Shown: positions 9,162 through 15,677 of the stretch, piece by piece
How positions within the stretch are numbered: position 1 is the stretch's first letter
Layout of the letters: the number at the start of each line of letters is the position of its first letter
Origin: DASSFZ01 sp036514635
GTDB taxonomy: Bacteria > Chloroflexota > Anaerolineae > Fen-1058
Direction of reading: 5' to 3'
DNA: 30,331 nucleotides
NCBI GenBank assembly: GCA_036514635.1
Contig: DATBWU010000017.1
Coordinates: 1-30,331 of the forward strand
Notes under the pieces: model-generated
Told to the model about the DNA's origin: nothing
Seen by the model: the letters and a program-made list of their open reading frames with translations, nothing else
The model's database searches: none
Program-made: the position numbers and the translations under genes

Positions 9162-9561
9162 TACGAACGTGCTCGTTTCCGGTGCATTATGGCCTGGGCC
9201 GTCGCATCGAATCATCGAGCTGGCGGAGGCTGGCGAGGTCATACTGTGTGTTACAGAAACGATGATCGAGGAACTTAAAGGTGTTCTGCAACGACGCAAG
9301 TTCCAGGCGCGATTACGCGCACTTCGCACAAGTCCTGAGGAAATCCTTTCCAGCTTGTTGCCGCTGGCTGAGCTCTACGAGCCGATTGACGCTTCAGGCA
9401 CCGTTCCACCCGATCCTGACGACGAGATGTTTATCGCCTGTGCCGTGAGCGCAGGCGCTGCCGTGATCATTTCAGGCGATGATCATCTCCTTCGCTTGAA
9501 GCAGCACGGTACAATTCGGATCGTCAGGCCCACCGAGTTCCTGCGGCTCATTGAAAAATGA
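9145..9561 (+). CDS. PIN-domain ribonuclease, probable toxin
   Basis: PIN-domain protein, about 138 aa, of the kind that acts as an RNase toxin. It opens with VRVVADTNVLVSGALW, where Asp is the first metal ligand, continues with the central acidic helix ETMIEELKGVL, and ends with DPDDEMFIACAVSAGA and ISGDDHLL, giving the other acidic ligands. GTG 9145 gives the family-typical N-terminus, with a GGGG stretch just upstream; ATG 9103 is an alternative adding 14 residues. The reading overlaps the antitoxin end by 17 nt from 9145 (59 nt from 9103). The catalytic acids all seem present, so it is probably active. Confidence 0.87.
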   Translation: MRVVADTNVLVSGALWPGPSHRIIELAEAGEVILCVTETMIEELKGVLQRRKFQARLRALRTSPEEILSSLLPLAELYEPIDASGTVPPDPDDEMFIACAVSAGAAVIISGDDHLLRLKQHGTIRIVRPTEFLRLIEK

Positions 9562-9564
9562 CAG

Positions 9565-10995
9565 ATGAGTCGCCACCTCGACCCTTATCGTCCCTTGCTG
9601 TCCCTCACCGATTTCGCGCAGCTCGAAGCGGCGATTCAACGCCCGCTGCCGCCCGCGATCCGCGTCAACACGCTGAAGACGAACACCGATGAAGCACGGC
9701 ACAAGTGGCCCGCCTGGTATGGCTGGCAGGTTGAACCTGTGCCGTTCTGCGCGACCGGCTGGCAGATCATCGGCGGTGGCGATAACCTCAGCCGGACGAT
9801 CGAGCATCGCATGGGGCTGTACTACATTCAGGACGCGGCCTCGATGCTTCCGGCGGAGATGTTCACTTACGATGTGGCGCGGCCTCTGATGTTGGACATG
9901 GCCGCTTCGCCTGGTGGCAAGACGACGCACCTGGTCTGCAAAACGAACGATGCCGGCCTGATCCTCGCCAACGATACGAGCACCGGGCGCATCGGCGCGC
10001 TGCGATCGAACCTGCAAGCCTGGGGCGCGATCGGCACGGCGATCACGAACTTCCCCGGCGAGCGATTCGGCAACTGGTTTCCGGAGACATTCGATGGGGT
10101 GCTGCTCGACGCACCGTGCAGCGGCGAAAGCCTGCGAACCGCCGAGCGGCGCAAGACGCGACCCGTGTCCGCGGCCGAGCGCAATCAACTCCACCATCGC
10201 CAGGTGCGATTGTTGATCAGCGCGTTTCAAGCGCTCAAGCCCGGCGGGCAGGTCGTGTACGCCACCTGCACGCTCGCGCCCGAAGAGGATGAAGCCGTCG
10301 TCGATGCACTCTTGCGCGAGTTTCCACACCAGGCCGGTGTCGAAGCTGTCGATCGACTTCTGCCGATTCCAGCCCCGGCGTTGTCCTCGGACGATGAGCA
10401 TACGTTCGATCCACAAATCCCTCGCGCCATCCGCCTGTGGCCGCATCTCTACGACACGTCCGGCTTCTTCGCCGCGTTGATCCGCAAACGCGACAACGTT
10501 TCGACTCAGGCACACGCCGCGCCCAGACGCTCGCTCGCGCAAGCCGGGTTCGAGCGGCTGACGCAGCAACAGCAGGCACACGTTGCCACACAACTTTTGC
10601 ATGAATATGGATTCGACCTGAGCGATGTCATCAATCGGCAGAGGTTGACCTTGTGGCAGCGCAGGCGGTTCGTGTACGCGATAACCGAACTCTACGTAGA
10701 ACGCTTCCCCGATCTATCGTGCGCCGCGATTGGAATGCTCATCGGGGAGAATACGGAAGGCTTTGTCCCGTCGCACGATCTGGTCTCGCGGTTCGACGCG
10801 CAATTCAGCGGGCGTCGCTACAGGTTGGCCGATGACCGAATCGACAAGTGGCTGGCGGGCTACGATCTTCGACAGCCGGGCGATGTCCCTTACCCGACCG
10901 GCACGGTGATCATCGTCGAAGACGAGAAAGGACGATTTGTGGGGCGAGGCAAGGTGCTGAACGAGCGCGTGCGCAACATGCTGCCGAAGAAGTGA
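9565..10995 (+). CDS. rsmF: RsmF/NOL1-type rRNA (cytosine-C5) methyltransferase with C-terminal PUA-like region
   Basis: SAM-dependent 5-methylcytosine RNA methyltransferase of the RsmB/RsmF/NOL1 family; 476 aa, close to E. coli RsmF (479 aa). The SAM motif is LDMAASPGGKTTHL (110-123). The two catalytic cysteines are Cys185 in DAPCSGESLR and Cys235 in VVYATCTLAPEEDE. The region after ~310 has no catalytic motifs and corresponds to the RNA-binding PUA-like tail of RsmF (FVGRGKVLNERVRNMLP near the end). It starts 3 nt after the PIN gene stop with a poor ribosome site, so translation may be coupled. The exact target cytosine cannot be told; an RsmB-like role is less likely given the tail. Confidence 0.9.
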   Translation: MSRHLDPYRPLLSLTDFAQLEAAIQRPLPPAIRVNTLKTNTDEARHKWPAWYGWQVEPVPFCATGWQIIGGGDNLSRTIEHRMGLYYIQDAASMLPAEMFTYDVARPLMLDMAASPGGKTTHLVCKTNDAGLILANDTSTGRIGALRSNLQAWGAIGTAITNFPGERFGNWFPETFDGVLLDAPCSGESLRTAERRKTRPVSAAERNQLHHRQVRLLISAFQALKPGGQVVYATCTLAPEEDEAVVDALLREFPHQAGVEAVDRLLPIPAPALSSDDEHTFDPQIPRAIRLWPHLYDTSGFFAALIRKRDNVSTQAHAAPRRSLAQAGFERLTQQQQAHVATQLLHEYGFDLSDVINRQRLTLWQRRRFVYAITELYVERFPDLSCAAIGMLIGENTEGFVPSHDLVSRFDAQFSGRRYRLADDRIDKWLAGYDLRQPGDVPYPTGTVIIVEDEKGRFVGRGKVLNERVRNMLPKK

Positions 10996-11001
10996 GGAGT
11001 G

Positions 11002-11024
11002 AAACGTATCGCGCAATACGTTTT
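11002..11024 (+). terminator. Candidate intrinsic terminator after rsmF
   Basis: AAACGTAT at 11002-11009 pairs with ATACGTTT at 11016-11023 across a CGCGCA loop, followed by a short T stretch at 11021-11024. It lies 7 nt after the rsmF stop, between convergent genes, and could serve both directions. The T tract is short. Confidence 0.5.
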
Positions 11025-11029
11025 ACGCT

Positions 11030-11899
11030 TCACTTAACCATCCACTCGTTGATGATGCGCTCTAATGTTCCGTCTGCTCGCATCGACTCCAGCGCCCGAT
11101 CGAGCGCCGCTTTCAATTCGACGCTTTCGCCCCACGCGGCAATCGCGTACGGTTCGCTCGTCAACTGCGCCGCGATGTGCAGCCGCGCGAAGCCGGACGC
11201 GAGCGACTGCCAAGCCGTGACCCGATCTAGAAGCGCCGCGTCGGCTCGACCGGCCTCCACAGCACGCAGCGCCTCCACCGGGGAATCAAGTTTGACTGCT
11301 GCAATGCCTGCCATGCGACGTTGATAGTATCGCAGCCGGGCATCGCCATCCGATCCCAGTGCCACGGCGATGGCGCGCCCTGGCAAATCCGATTCATTTG
11401 CCAGATGAGATTCTGCCGGCGTAACCAGCGTCAACCCCCCATCGAAATACGGGTTCGAATAGGCCCACTTGCCCAATCGCGCCGGGTCGATCGGCAGAGC
11501 CGAGATGGCCGCGTCGGCTTGACCCACGCGCAGAGCATCATACAGTCCATCGATGCCCACGTTGGTGAACTCCGCCTTCACGCCAAGTCGGCGAGCCGCT
11601 TCGCGCGCCACGTCGATATCCAGGCCGTAGAAAACGCCGTCGCCGCCCACTCCCTCGAACGGCATGTAACTCGCCTCGGTCGCGAAATGAATCACGCCGG
11701 CGGCCTGCACACGCGCCCAGGCTTCGTCGTGCGGCCGCGCAAGCACGGCGACCACATCCGGCAAAAGCCACAGCACGCCGAACAACGCAACGAGCATCAG
11801 CGCATCAGGGCGTAAACGGAATCGCTTGCGATCCATTCTACATTCCGCATTCCACATTCCGCATTCCACATTCCGCATTCTACATTCTGCATTCTTCAT
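11030..11899 (-). CDS. Membrane-anchored extracellular solute-binding protein, family 3-like
   Basis: Periplasmic-binding-protein type II fold of the polar-amino-acid (SBP_bac_3) type. Family cues: GVIHFATEASYMPFEG, FYGLDIDVAREAARRLG, DGLYDALRVGQADAAISALP, and the end GTLERIINEWMVK. One hydrophobic segment (ALMLVALFGVLWLLPDVVAVLA) anchors or exports it. No permease or ATPase is adjacent, so it is an orphan. The first 21 residues (MKNAECR, MRNVECG, MWNAECR) translate a 7-bp tandem repeat. ATG 11899 overlaps the previous stop as ATGA and has a GGGGAG site. An alternative start, ATG 11836, drops the repeat but has a weak ribosome site. Confidence 0.85.
   Translation of the reverse strand: MKNAECRMRNVECGMWNAECRMDRKRFRLRPDALMLVALFGVLWLLPDVVAVLARPHDEAWARVQAAGVIHFATEASYMPFEGVGGDGVFYGLDIDVAREAARRLGVKAEFTNVGIDGLYDALRVGQADAAISALPIDPARLGKWAYSNPYFDGGLTLVTPAESHLANESDLPGRAIAVALGSDGDARLRYYQRRMAGIAAVKLDSPVEALRAVEAGRADAALLDRVTAWQSLASGFARLHIAAQLTSEPYAIAAWGESVELKAALDRALESMRADGTLERIINEWMVK
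11834..11899 (-). repeat. 7-bp tandem array (GAATGYR units) at the start of the binding-protein gene
   Basis: On the minus strand the segment is a run of units such as AATGCAG, AATGTAG, AATGCGG and AATGTGG with strict 7-nt period, about nine units. It offers an ATG every 7 nt, cycling through all three frames. A similar array in the opposite orientation lies at 14484-14522. Confidence 0.85.
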
Positions 11900-13008
11900 T
11901 TCCCACTCCCCGCCGCGTAATGCCGGACTTCTTCGTAGATTGGTTTCGGCTCGAAGTCCTCATCCACCCACGTCCAGTTGTCTTGGTACGTGCGCGCCGG
12001 CTGCGGATAGCGGAACGCCCACATCGCCAGCATCTCGACCCACGGCTGCGACTGCGCCCACTGGTAGGCTTCGATAGTGTACCGGATGCGCTGCGCCGGC
12101 GTGACGGCCTTATTCCAGCGCGGGCTGTCGTTCCAGCCGGCCTCGGTGACGTAGATCGGCTTATCGCCGTCGCCGTTTTTCAGCATGATGGCGCGCAGCA
12201 GCTCGACGCGGCGAAAGTTGATCCGGCCCGGATCGGGCGGCTCACCCATCGGCGAAGTCAACCCGTAAGCGTGCGCCGCCAGCACATCGAAGTGAGGCGC
12301 TGCGCCCGCGTCGTACATCTGCTGAAGATAAATGAGATCGTTCAGGCCGGCGGGCGAGCCTTCCGGTTCGAGCGTCGGCGCGAGCGCACCGGCCAACACG
12401 ACGACGCTAGGGGCCGCCTCTTTCGCGGCGGCATACGCCACGCGCAACAGCGCGACGTACTCGCGCGCCGAGGCCGGGCGCAGCCCCCACTCGAAACTTA
12501 GATTCGGCTCATTCCAGATGATGATGTGCCGCACGCGGCCTTGATAGCGCTCGACGAAGCGGAAGACGAACTCGCCGAAGTGAAAGTAGTGCGCTGAGTC
12601 CAGATAATTGAGGGTCGTTTCGCGCTCACGCGGATCGGGCCGCGCCCAGGCGGGAACCAGGCCGAGTCGCGCGATCACCGTGAGACCCTGATTCGTCGCG
12701 TAATCGATCACCTGATCGGCGTGTTGCCAGTTGAATTCGCCGAAAGCCGGCTCGATGTACGCCCAAGGGAAGAACTCGACGATCCACGGCGCGCCCATCT
12801 CACGCACCATGCGCAGCGTTTGCTGAATCTTCCACGGCGCGGCTTCGTCGGTCAGGCGAGTGTGAACGCCGATCTTGGGGTTGCGTGTGAGAACCTGCTG
12901 CGGCGGCTCGAGTGTGAGCGGAGCATCGCCCGGCCACTCGGTCGCCCACAACCACACCAACAGGAGAGAGATGCGAAACGCCCATGCGAATCGAACGGGT
13001 CGACGCAT
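11896..13008 (-). CDS. Glycoside-hydrolase-like TIM-barrel protein (clan A type)
   Basis: 370-aa exported protein with a (beta/alpha)8 glycosidase look. A hydrophobic N-terminal segment (residues 6-21) suggests a signal peptide or anchor. The two expected carboxylates are visible: Glu167 in HIIIWNEPNLSFEW (acid/base) and Glu289 in PIYVTEAGWND (nucleophile), 122 residues apart. This arrangement resembles GH39/GH5-like enzymes, but the family and substrate are unsure. ATG 13008 is preferred to 13050 because it follows a TATAAT box by only 7 nt, which suggests a leaderless transcript, and begins with a signal-like sequence. Its stop overlaps the next start (ATGA). Confidence 0.85.
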   Translation of the reverse strand: MRRPVRFAWAFRISLLLVWLWATEWPGDAPLTLEPPQQVLTRNPKIGVHTRLTDEAAPWKIQQTLRMVREMGAPWIVEFFPWAYIEPAFGEFNWQHADQVIDYATNQGLTVIARLGLVPAWARPDPRERETTLNYLDSAHYFHFGEFVFRFVERYQGRVRHIIIWNEPNLSFEWGLRPASAREYVALLRVAYAAAKEAAPSVVVLAGALAPTLEPEGSPAGLNDLIYLQQMYDAGAAPHFDVLAAHAYGLTSPMGEPPDPGRINFRRVELLRAIMLKNGDGDKPIYVTEAGWNDSPRWNKAVTPAQRIRYTIEAYQWAQSQPWVEMLAMWAFRYPQPARTYQDNWTWVDEDFEPKPIYEEVRHYAAGSGK

Positions 13009-13015
13009 GGGCGCG

Positions 13016-13021
13016 ATTATA
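13016..13021 (-). promoter_or_regulatory. Candidate -10 box giving a leaderless transcript of the glycosidase-like gene
   Basis: TATAAT on the minus strand is separated by 7 nt (CGCGCCC) from the ATG at 13008, so transcription would start at or next to the start codon. No clear -35 hexamer is visible. No Shine-Dalgarno site precedes the ATG. Confidence 0.45.
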
Positions 13022-13033
13022 ACGTAACCGGCT

Positions 13034-13051
13034 GGTGAGCCGTGGCTCACC
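13034..13051 (-). terminator. Palindromic hairpin between the 76-aa gene and the glycosidase-like gene
   Basis: GGTGAGCC at 13034-13041 and GGCTCACC at 13044-13051 form a perfect 8-bp stem with a 2-nt loop, 5 nt after the stop of the upstream small gene. No T-run follows, so termination is uncertain. Confidence 0.4.
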
Positions 13052-13056
13052 CCGGC

Positions 13057-13287
13057 TCAGTCGCGATCGGCCAGGCTGGCAATTTGCTTGAGGGTTCCTA
13101 GCACGGTAATCGCGATGGGCAGCAGCGCCGCCGGCGAGACAGGCTTGTGCTGCGGGCCGGCCACGCGCTCTTGCTCGAGGCGCTCCTCCTCGGCGCGCAC
13201 GTACAGCAACGCCGCGCCGATGCCGATCAGTGTGCCCAGCACGCCGCCGGCGATCATCGTCCTGTTCTTCCAGGAAGCGTCACTCAT
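13057..13287 (-). CDS. Small membrane protein, 76 aa, unknown function
   Basis: Not recognised. One hydrophobic segment with glycine spacing (MIAGGVLGTLIGIGAALLYV, residues 11-30) resembles the membrane start of YtxH-like proteins. It is followed by an acidic/basic helix (RAEEERLEQERV) and a second, weaker hydrophobic stretch (SPAALLPIAITVLGTLKQIA). The start ATG overlaps the stop of the preceding gene as ATGA with a GGGAGA site, so the two are translationally coupled. Confidence 0.75.
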   Translation of the reverse strand: MSDASWKNRTMIAGGVLGTLIGIGAALLYVRAEEERLEQERVAGPQHKPVSPAALLPIAITVLGTLKQIASLADRD

Positions 13288-13580
13288 GTCTGTCTCTCCC
13301 TAAACGGCCTCAGCACCGCCCGCCACATGGCGCGCAGCCGGGCCGACTGAGTTTCGCCGAAGAAGATCGGTCGGGTTGCCACGCGCGTCATCCCGTCGAT
13401 CGCATCGCGCGTGCGGCGAATGCCGCCTCGCACGCTGCGCAGGCGCGGCGGCACGCCACGGTTCACGCGCCGCATCACCCACCACGACCCGAAGACCAGC
13501 GCAGCGGGCAGCAGCGCGCACAGGCACGTTGGGACAATCAAGATGATGATCGAGATGTCGCGCGCAGCGGCAAGGGTCAT
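13284..13580 (-). CDS. Small membrane protein, 98 aa, unknown function
   Basis: Not recognised. One long hydrophobic segment near the N-terminus (ISIIILIVPTCLCALLPAAL, about residues 9-28) is followed by a strongly basic cytoplasmic-type tail with many Arg. ATG 13580 is chosen because CGGAG lies 7 nt upstream; a longer reading to 13658 overlaps the upstream gene. It is paired with the 76-aa protein by a 4-bp overlap, so the two probably act together, perhaps as a membrane-bound pair. Confidence 0.72.
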   Translation of the reverse strand: MTLAAARDISIIILIVPTCLCALLPAALVFGSWWVMRRVNRGVPPRLRSVRGGIRRTRDAIDGMTRVATRPIFFGETQSARLRAMWRAVLRPFRERQT

Positions 13581-13582
13581 CA

Positions 13583-13987
13583 CTACACTCCGGCAGCCGC
13601 GATTATAACCGAACGACGCACATTCGCAACCGGCGGCGAGCCGCGCGATGCGCCGCATTCATCGTACTCGGTCATCTCGATCTTCAGCGAAGGCTGCCAC
13701 ATGATCAGCCACACCCGTGTATGCCGGCAGGGCGGGTCCGCGGTCGCGGCTGTTTCGCCGGTCTGCGACACGCCGATCCCGCTGGTGCCTTGCTGCTGCA
13801 ATTGCCAGACGCGCCACTCCGAACCGAGGAGCGACGCGGCCAATTCGCCGCGCGCGGTGAGCGCGAAAGCGAACAACATGAAACAGCCGGTGCACACGAC
13901 CAGGACGGCCAGCGCAATCGACGCGATCCAAGCCAATCGCTCGCGCCGCTTCGAGGTGGGCGAGGGAGCCGCAGGCGTTTCCGGCAT
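13583..13987 (-). CDS. Single-pass membrane protein, 134 aa, unknown function
   Basis: Not recognised. Proline-rich start, basic patch (KRRER), one transmembrane helix (residues about 19-44, IASIALAVLVVCTGCFMLFA), then a ~90-residue domain with three Cys outside the membrane segment. ATG 13987 is chosen because it follows the upstream stop by 4 nt; a longer reading to 14035 overlaps that gene. The ribosome site is weak. Its stop is 2 nt before the next gene start, which suggests one transcript. Confidence 0.65.
   Translation of the reverse strand: MPETPAAPSPTSKRRERLAWIASIALAVLVVCTGCFMLFAFALTARGELAASLLGSEWRVWQLQQQGTSGIGVSQTGETAATADPPCRHTRVWLIMWQPSLKIEMTEYDECGASRGSPPVANVRRSVIIAAAGV
13602..13607 (-). 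promoter_or_regulatory. Candidate -10 box for the 98-aa/76-aa gene pair
   Basis: TATAAT on the minus strand, within GGTTATAATCGCG, lies 21 nt before the ATG at 13580 and leaves room for the CGGAG ribosome site. It sits inside the 3' end of the upstream gene. The surrounding bases resemble the box at 13016-13021 (GTTATAATCGCG in both). No convincing -35. Confidence 0.4.
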
Positions 13988-13991
13988 CGCT

Positions 13992-14177
13992 CTATCGCTG
14001 TCCTCGCGCGCGCGATGCAGAGCGCAGCAGAACATCCAGCCCGATCGCGACCAATAACACCGGCCAGCCGGTGCGAATCAAATCCCACGCACTGGCTCGG
14101 AGCAGGCCAAAATTGGATAGCAGCAACAAGGTCCCGGCGATCACTAACAACAGCGGCCAGAAAATCGAACGGCGCAT
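13992..14177 (-). CDS. Two-helix membrane mini-protein, 61 aa (LiaI/DUF5668-like)
   Basis: MRRSIFWPLLLVIAGTLLLL then a short turn and WDLIRTGWPVLLVAIGLDVL: two transmembrane helices in the pattern of the LiaI-LiaF-like/DUF5668 membrane region, where the WP motif before each helix is common. Only the last 61 residues of the long reading frame look protein-like; the N-terminal part up to 14348 is the shadow of the DUF503 gene. ATG 14177 lies 13 nt after the DUF503 stop. Domain naming is from memory of the pattern. Confidence 0.68.
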   Translation of the reverse strand: MRRSIFWPLLLVIAGTLLLLSNFGLLRASAWDLIRTGWPVLLVAIGLDVLLRSASRARGQR

Positions 14178-14190
14178 GCGTTGACTCCGC

Positions 14191-14478
14191 TCACGGAAGA
14201 ATCTCGATCTCGTAATCGACCAGTTGCCATTCCAGGCGGCTGGTCTCGATCCAGTGCACCACTTGCTGAAGCACCCGATCGACGTGCACTCGATCGTTGC
14301 CCACTGCCGCGACGCCGATTTGCGCCGAACGCCAGTCGTCCTGATCATCCACTTCGGCAGCGGCGACGTTGAATTCTTTGTGTAAGCGCGCCAGCAGCGG
14401 CTTCAGGACGGAGCGCTTGTCCTTCAGCGAGTGATTCGCTTCGCGATGCAATTGGACGGTGCAGATGCCGATGATCAT
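14191..14478 (-). CDS. DUF503 family protein (YlxP-like)
   Basis: 95-aa protein that matches the DUF503/YlxP family closely: it starts MIIGICTVQLHREANHSLKDKR, continues with FNVAAAEVDDQDDWRSAQIGVAAVGND, and ends with a short beta-strand. The Bacillus ylxP gene lies in the nusA-infB-rbfA cluster and its function is not clearly known. Here it stands apart from those genes, downstream of lipM and followed by small membrane proteins. No clear Shine-Dalgarno site; a GAATG repeat lies just upstream. Confidence 0.9.
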   Translation of the reverse strand: MIIGICTVQLHREANHSLKDKRSVLKPLLARLHKEFNVAAAEVDDQDDWRSAQIGVAAVGNDRVHVDRVLQQVVHWIETSRLEWQLVDYEIEILP

Positions 14479-14483
14479 AATGA

Positions 14484-14522
14484 GGAATGTAGAATGCAGA
14501 ATGCGGAATGATGAATGAAGAA
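14484..14522 (+). repeat. Short GAATGYR array between lipM and the DUF503 gene
   Basis: Units GGAATGT, AGAATGC, AGAATGC, GGAATGA on the plus strand with 7-nt spacing, decaying into ATGAATGAAGAA. Same family as the array at 11834-11899 but inverted relative to it. Confidence 0.8.
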
Positions 14523-14526
14523 CACT

Positions 14527-15330
14527 TTAGATGCGGCGCGTCCAGGTCTCGGCGGCGTACTTAGCGCGGCGGAGTTCTTCGGCCCACGCGTGTTCCTGCG
14601 GCGTGAGTCCACCCGGCTCGAGGTGTAGATTCAACGCCGAGGTGAACCCTTCGGCCATCGAGCGAGCAGCCTGCGCGTACGTCACGCATCGACCGATGGC
14701 TCGTTCGACTGTGATCGCCCGCGCGCGAACACGGTCGCGATCGGGCTTCGCCGCTAACACGTCGCAGATACGGGCGATGTCGCCGGCCAGCGGTAACGAT
14801 CCGTGTTGAAGCAGCGTGCCGTTCTTGCGCATCTGCGCGCTGCCGACCAGTTTACGCCCGTCGAAGACGATCTCGTAGTTCGACGGCGCTTCGAAACACA
14901 CCGGCCCCTGATCGCGATCGTGACTGTCGGGCCGCTCGACCTGCTCCACGGGCACGCCGATCTTCAGCAGGCCGGCCAGCAAGCCCTCGCTCAAGCGGCG
15001 ATACGACTCGACGATGCCGCCGCGCACGCGCGGCTCGTCTTCGCGCGCCGTCACGCTGTACGTCAGCTCGTCGACGTGCAGAATGGCGCGACCACCGGTC
15101 GGGCGGCGCACCACGTCCACGCCGAGCGCGCGGCACGCCTCAAAATCGACATCGGCTACGGGTTGGGCCTGCCCCAGCGACAGGCATGCCGGTTGCCAAT
15201 CGAAAAAGCGCAACGTCGGCAAAGAAGAACCTTCGGCCACGCCGCGCAAAATGGCTTCGTCAATCGCCATGTTCATCGCGCCGTCGAGTGCGCCGGTATC
15301 GAGTAATCGCCACGTGGAGTGGGGGTACAT
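14527..15330 (-). CDS. lipM: Octanoyltransferase LipM-type (lipoate-protein ligase family)
   Basis: Lipoate biosynthesis enzyme of the BPL/LplA/LipB fold, 267 aa. It carries RRPTGGRAILH (75-85) and GRKLVGSAQMRKNGTLLQHG (158-177). The diagnostic feature is Cys145 in GPVCFEAPSNYEI, which matches the acyl-accepting cysteine of Bacillus LipM (octanoyl-ACP to GcvH) rather than an ATP-dependent LplA. A paralog such as LipL also has a Cys, so LipM versus LipL needs phylogeny. The start ATG 15330 lacks a Shine-Dalgarno site. A TGCTATAAT box lies upstream. Confidence 0.88.
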   Translation of the reverse strand: MYPHSTWRLLDTGALDGAMNMAIDEAILRGVAEGSSLPTLRFFDWQPACLSLGQAQPVADVDFEACRALGVDVVRRPTGGRAILHVDELTYSVTAREDEPRVRGGIVESYRRLSEGLLAGLLKIGVPVEQVERPDSHDRDQGPVCFEAPSNYEIVFDGRKLVGSAQMRKNGTLLQHGSLPLAGDIARICDVLAAKPDRDRVRARAITVERAIGRCVTYAQAARSMAEGFTSALNLHLEPGGLTPQEHAWAEELRRAKYAAETWTRRI

Positions 15331-15340
15331 GGGGAAGAGA

Positions 15341-15382
15341 GTTGGATGGCCAGCTGGTTAGATGGTTGGTTGGATAGTTGGC
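15341..15382. repeat. Degenerate GTTGGATGG array
   Basis: Segments GTTGGATGG, GGTTAGATGG, TTGGTTGGATAGTTGG in a row. The reverse complement reads as CCAACTATCC/CCATCCAAC units, the same motif family as the array at 19254-19302. It lies in the lipM leader. Little else is visible. Confidence 0.65.
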
Positions 15383-15391
15383 TGCGAGGAG

Positions 15392-15400
15392 ATTATAGCA
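15392..15400 (-). promoter_or_regulatory. Extended -10 promoter for lipM
   Basis: Minus-strand TGCTATAAT (15400 to 15392) is a full extended -10 element, about 62 nt upstream of the lipM start. No good -35. The leader would contain the GTTGGATGG repeat. Confidence 0.45.
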
Positions 15401-15429
15401 TGATGCACGAGGCAGGGGGTAGGAAACAT

Positions 15430-15540
15430 GAGACACGAGACAGGAGGCAGGAAGCGGGAGGCGCACTTCGCGGACAAAACGCTCAATCCGCAGTGTGCAT
15501 TCAGCAATCCTCGATCCGCAATGCTAAATCCAAAATCAGG
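15430..15540. repeat. Two further low-complexity repeat patches
   Basis: 15430-15462 is a purine-rich patch of GAGACACGAGACAGGAGG-type units. About 15484-15540 holds loosely repeated ATCCGCAAT and AAATC-type words. Both are non-coding and lie between lipM and tRNA-Arg; together with the array at 15341-15382 they make a 200-bp mosaic of repeat patches. Confidence 0.5.
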
Positions 15541-15569
15541 TTGCGGGCCGATCGCGGCTGTGGTAAACT
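15541..15569 (+). promoter_or_regulatory. Promoter of tRNA-Arg
   Basis: TTGCGG at 15541-15546 and TAAACT at 15564-15569 are 17 nt apart, and the -10 ends 12 nt before the mature tRNA 5' end. A start site near 15576 would leave a short leader. Confidence 0.5.
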
Positions 15570-15581
15570 AAGCGTGGTGAT

Positions 15582-15653
15582 GCCCCCGTAGCTCAGTGGA
15601 TAGAGCGCCGGCCTCCGGAGCCGGGCGCGTGAGTTCGATTCTCACCGGGGGTA
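15582..15653 (+). tRNA. tRNA-Arg (anticodon CCG)
   Basis: 72-nt cloverleaf. The acceptor stem GCCCCCG pairs with CGGGGGT (first pair G-U), D stem GCTC/GAGC, anticodon stem CCGGC/GCCGG with loop CTCCGGA (anticodon CCG, reads CGG), four-base variable loop, T stem GTGAG/CTCAC with loop TTCGATT, discriminator A. The 3' CCA is not encoded. Confidence 0.95.
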
Positions 15654-15677
15654 CTTGGATTGAAGCGTGCGATGCGC

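Noticed and set aside
9472..10602. A 376-residue minus-strand frame opposite rsmF
   Set aside because: The plus strand carries complete methyltransferase motifs; the antisense product has no family pattern.
11834..11899. Tandem array as an origin or iteron set
   Set aside because: 7-bp spacing, no replication gene nearby and no DnaA-box pattern; the same array type occurs elsewhere in the window.
14527..15330. Call as ATP-dependent lipoate-protein ligase LplA
   Set aside because: Cys145 in the CFEAPSNYEI context fits LipM-type octanoyltransferases better.
15260..15466. Small minus-strand frame upstream of lipM
   Set aside because: It translates low-complexity repeat patches and overlaps the lipM start.
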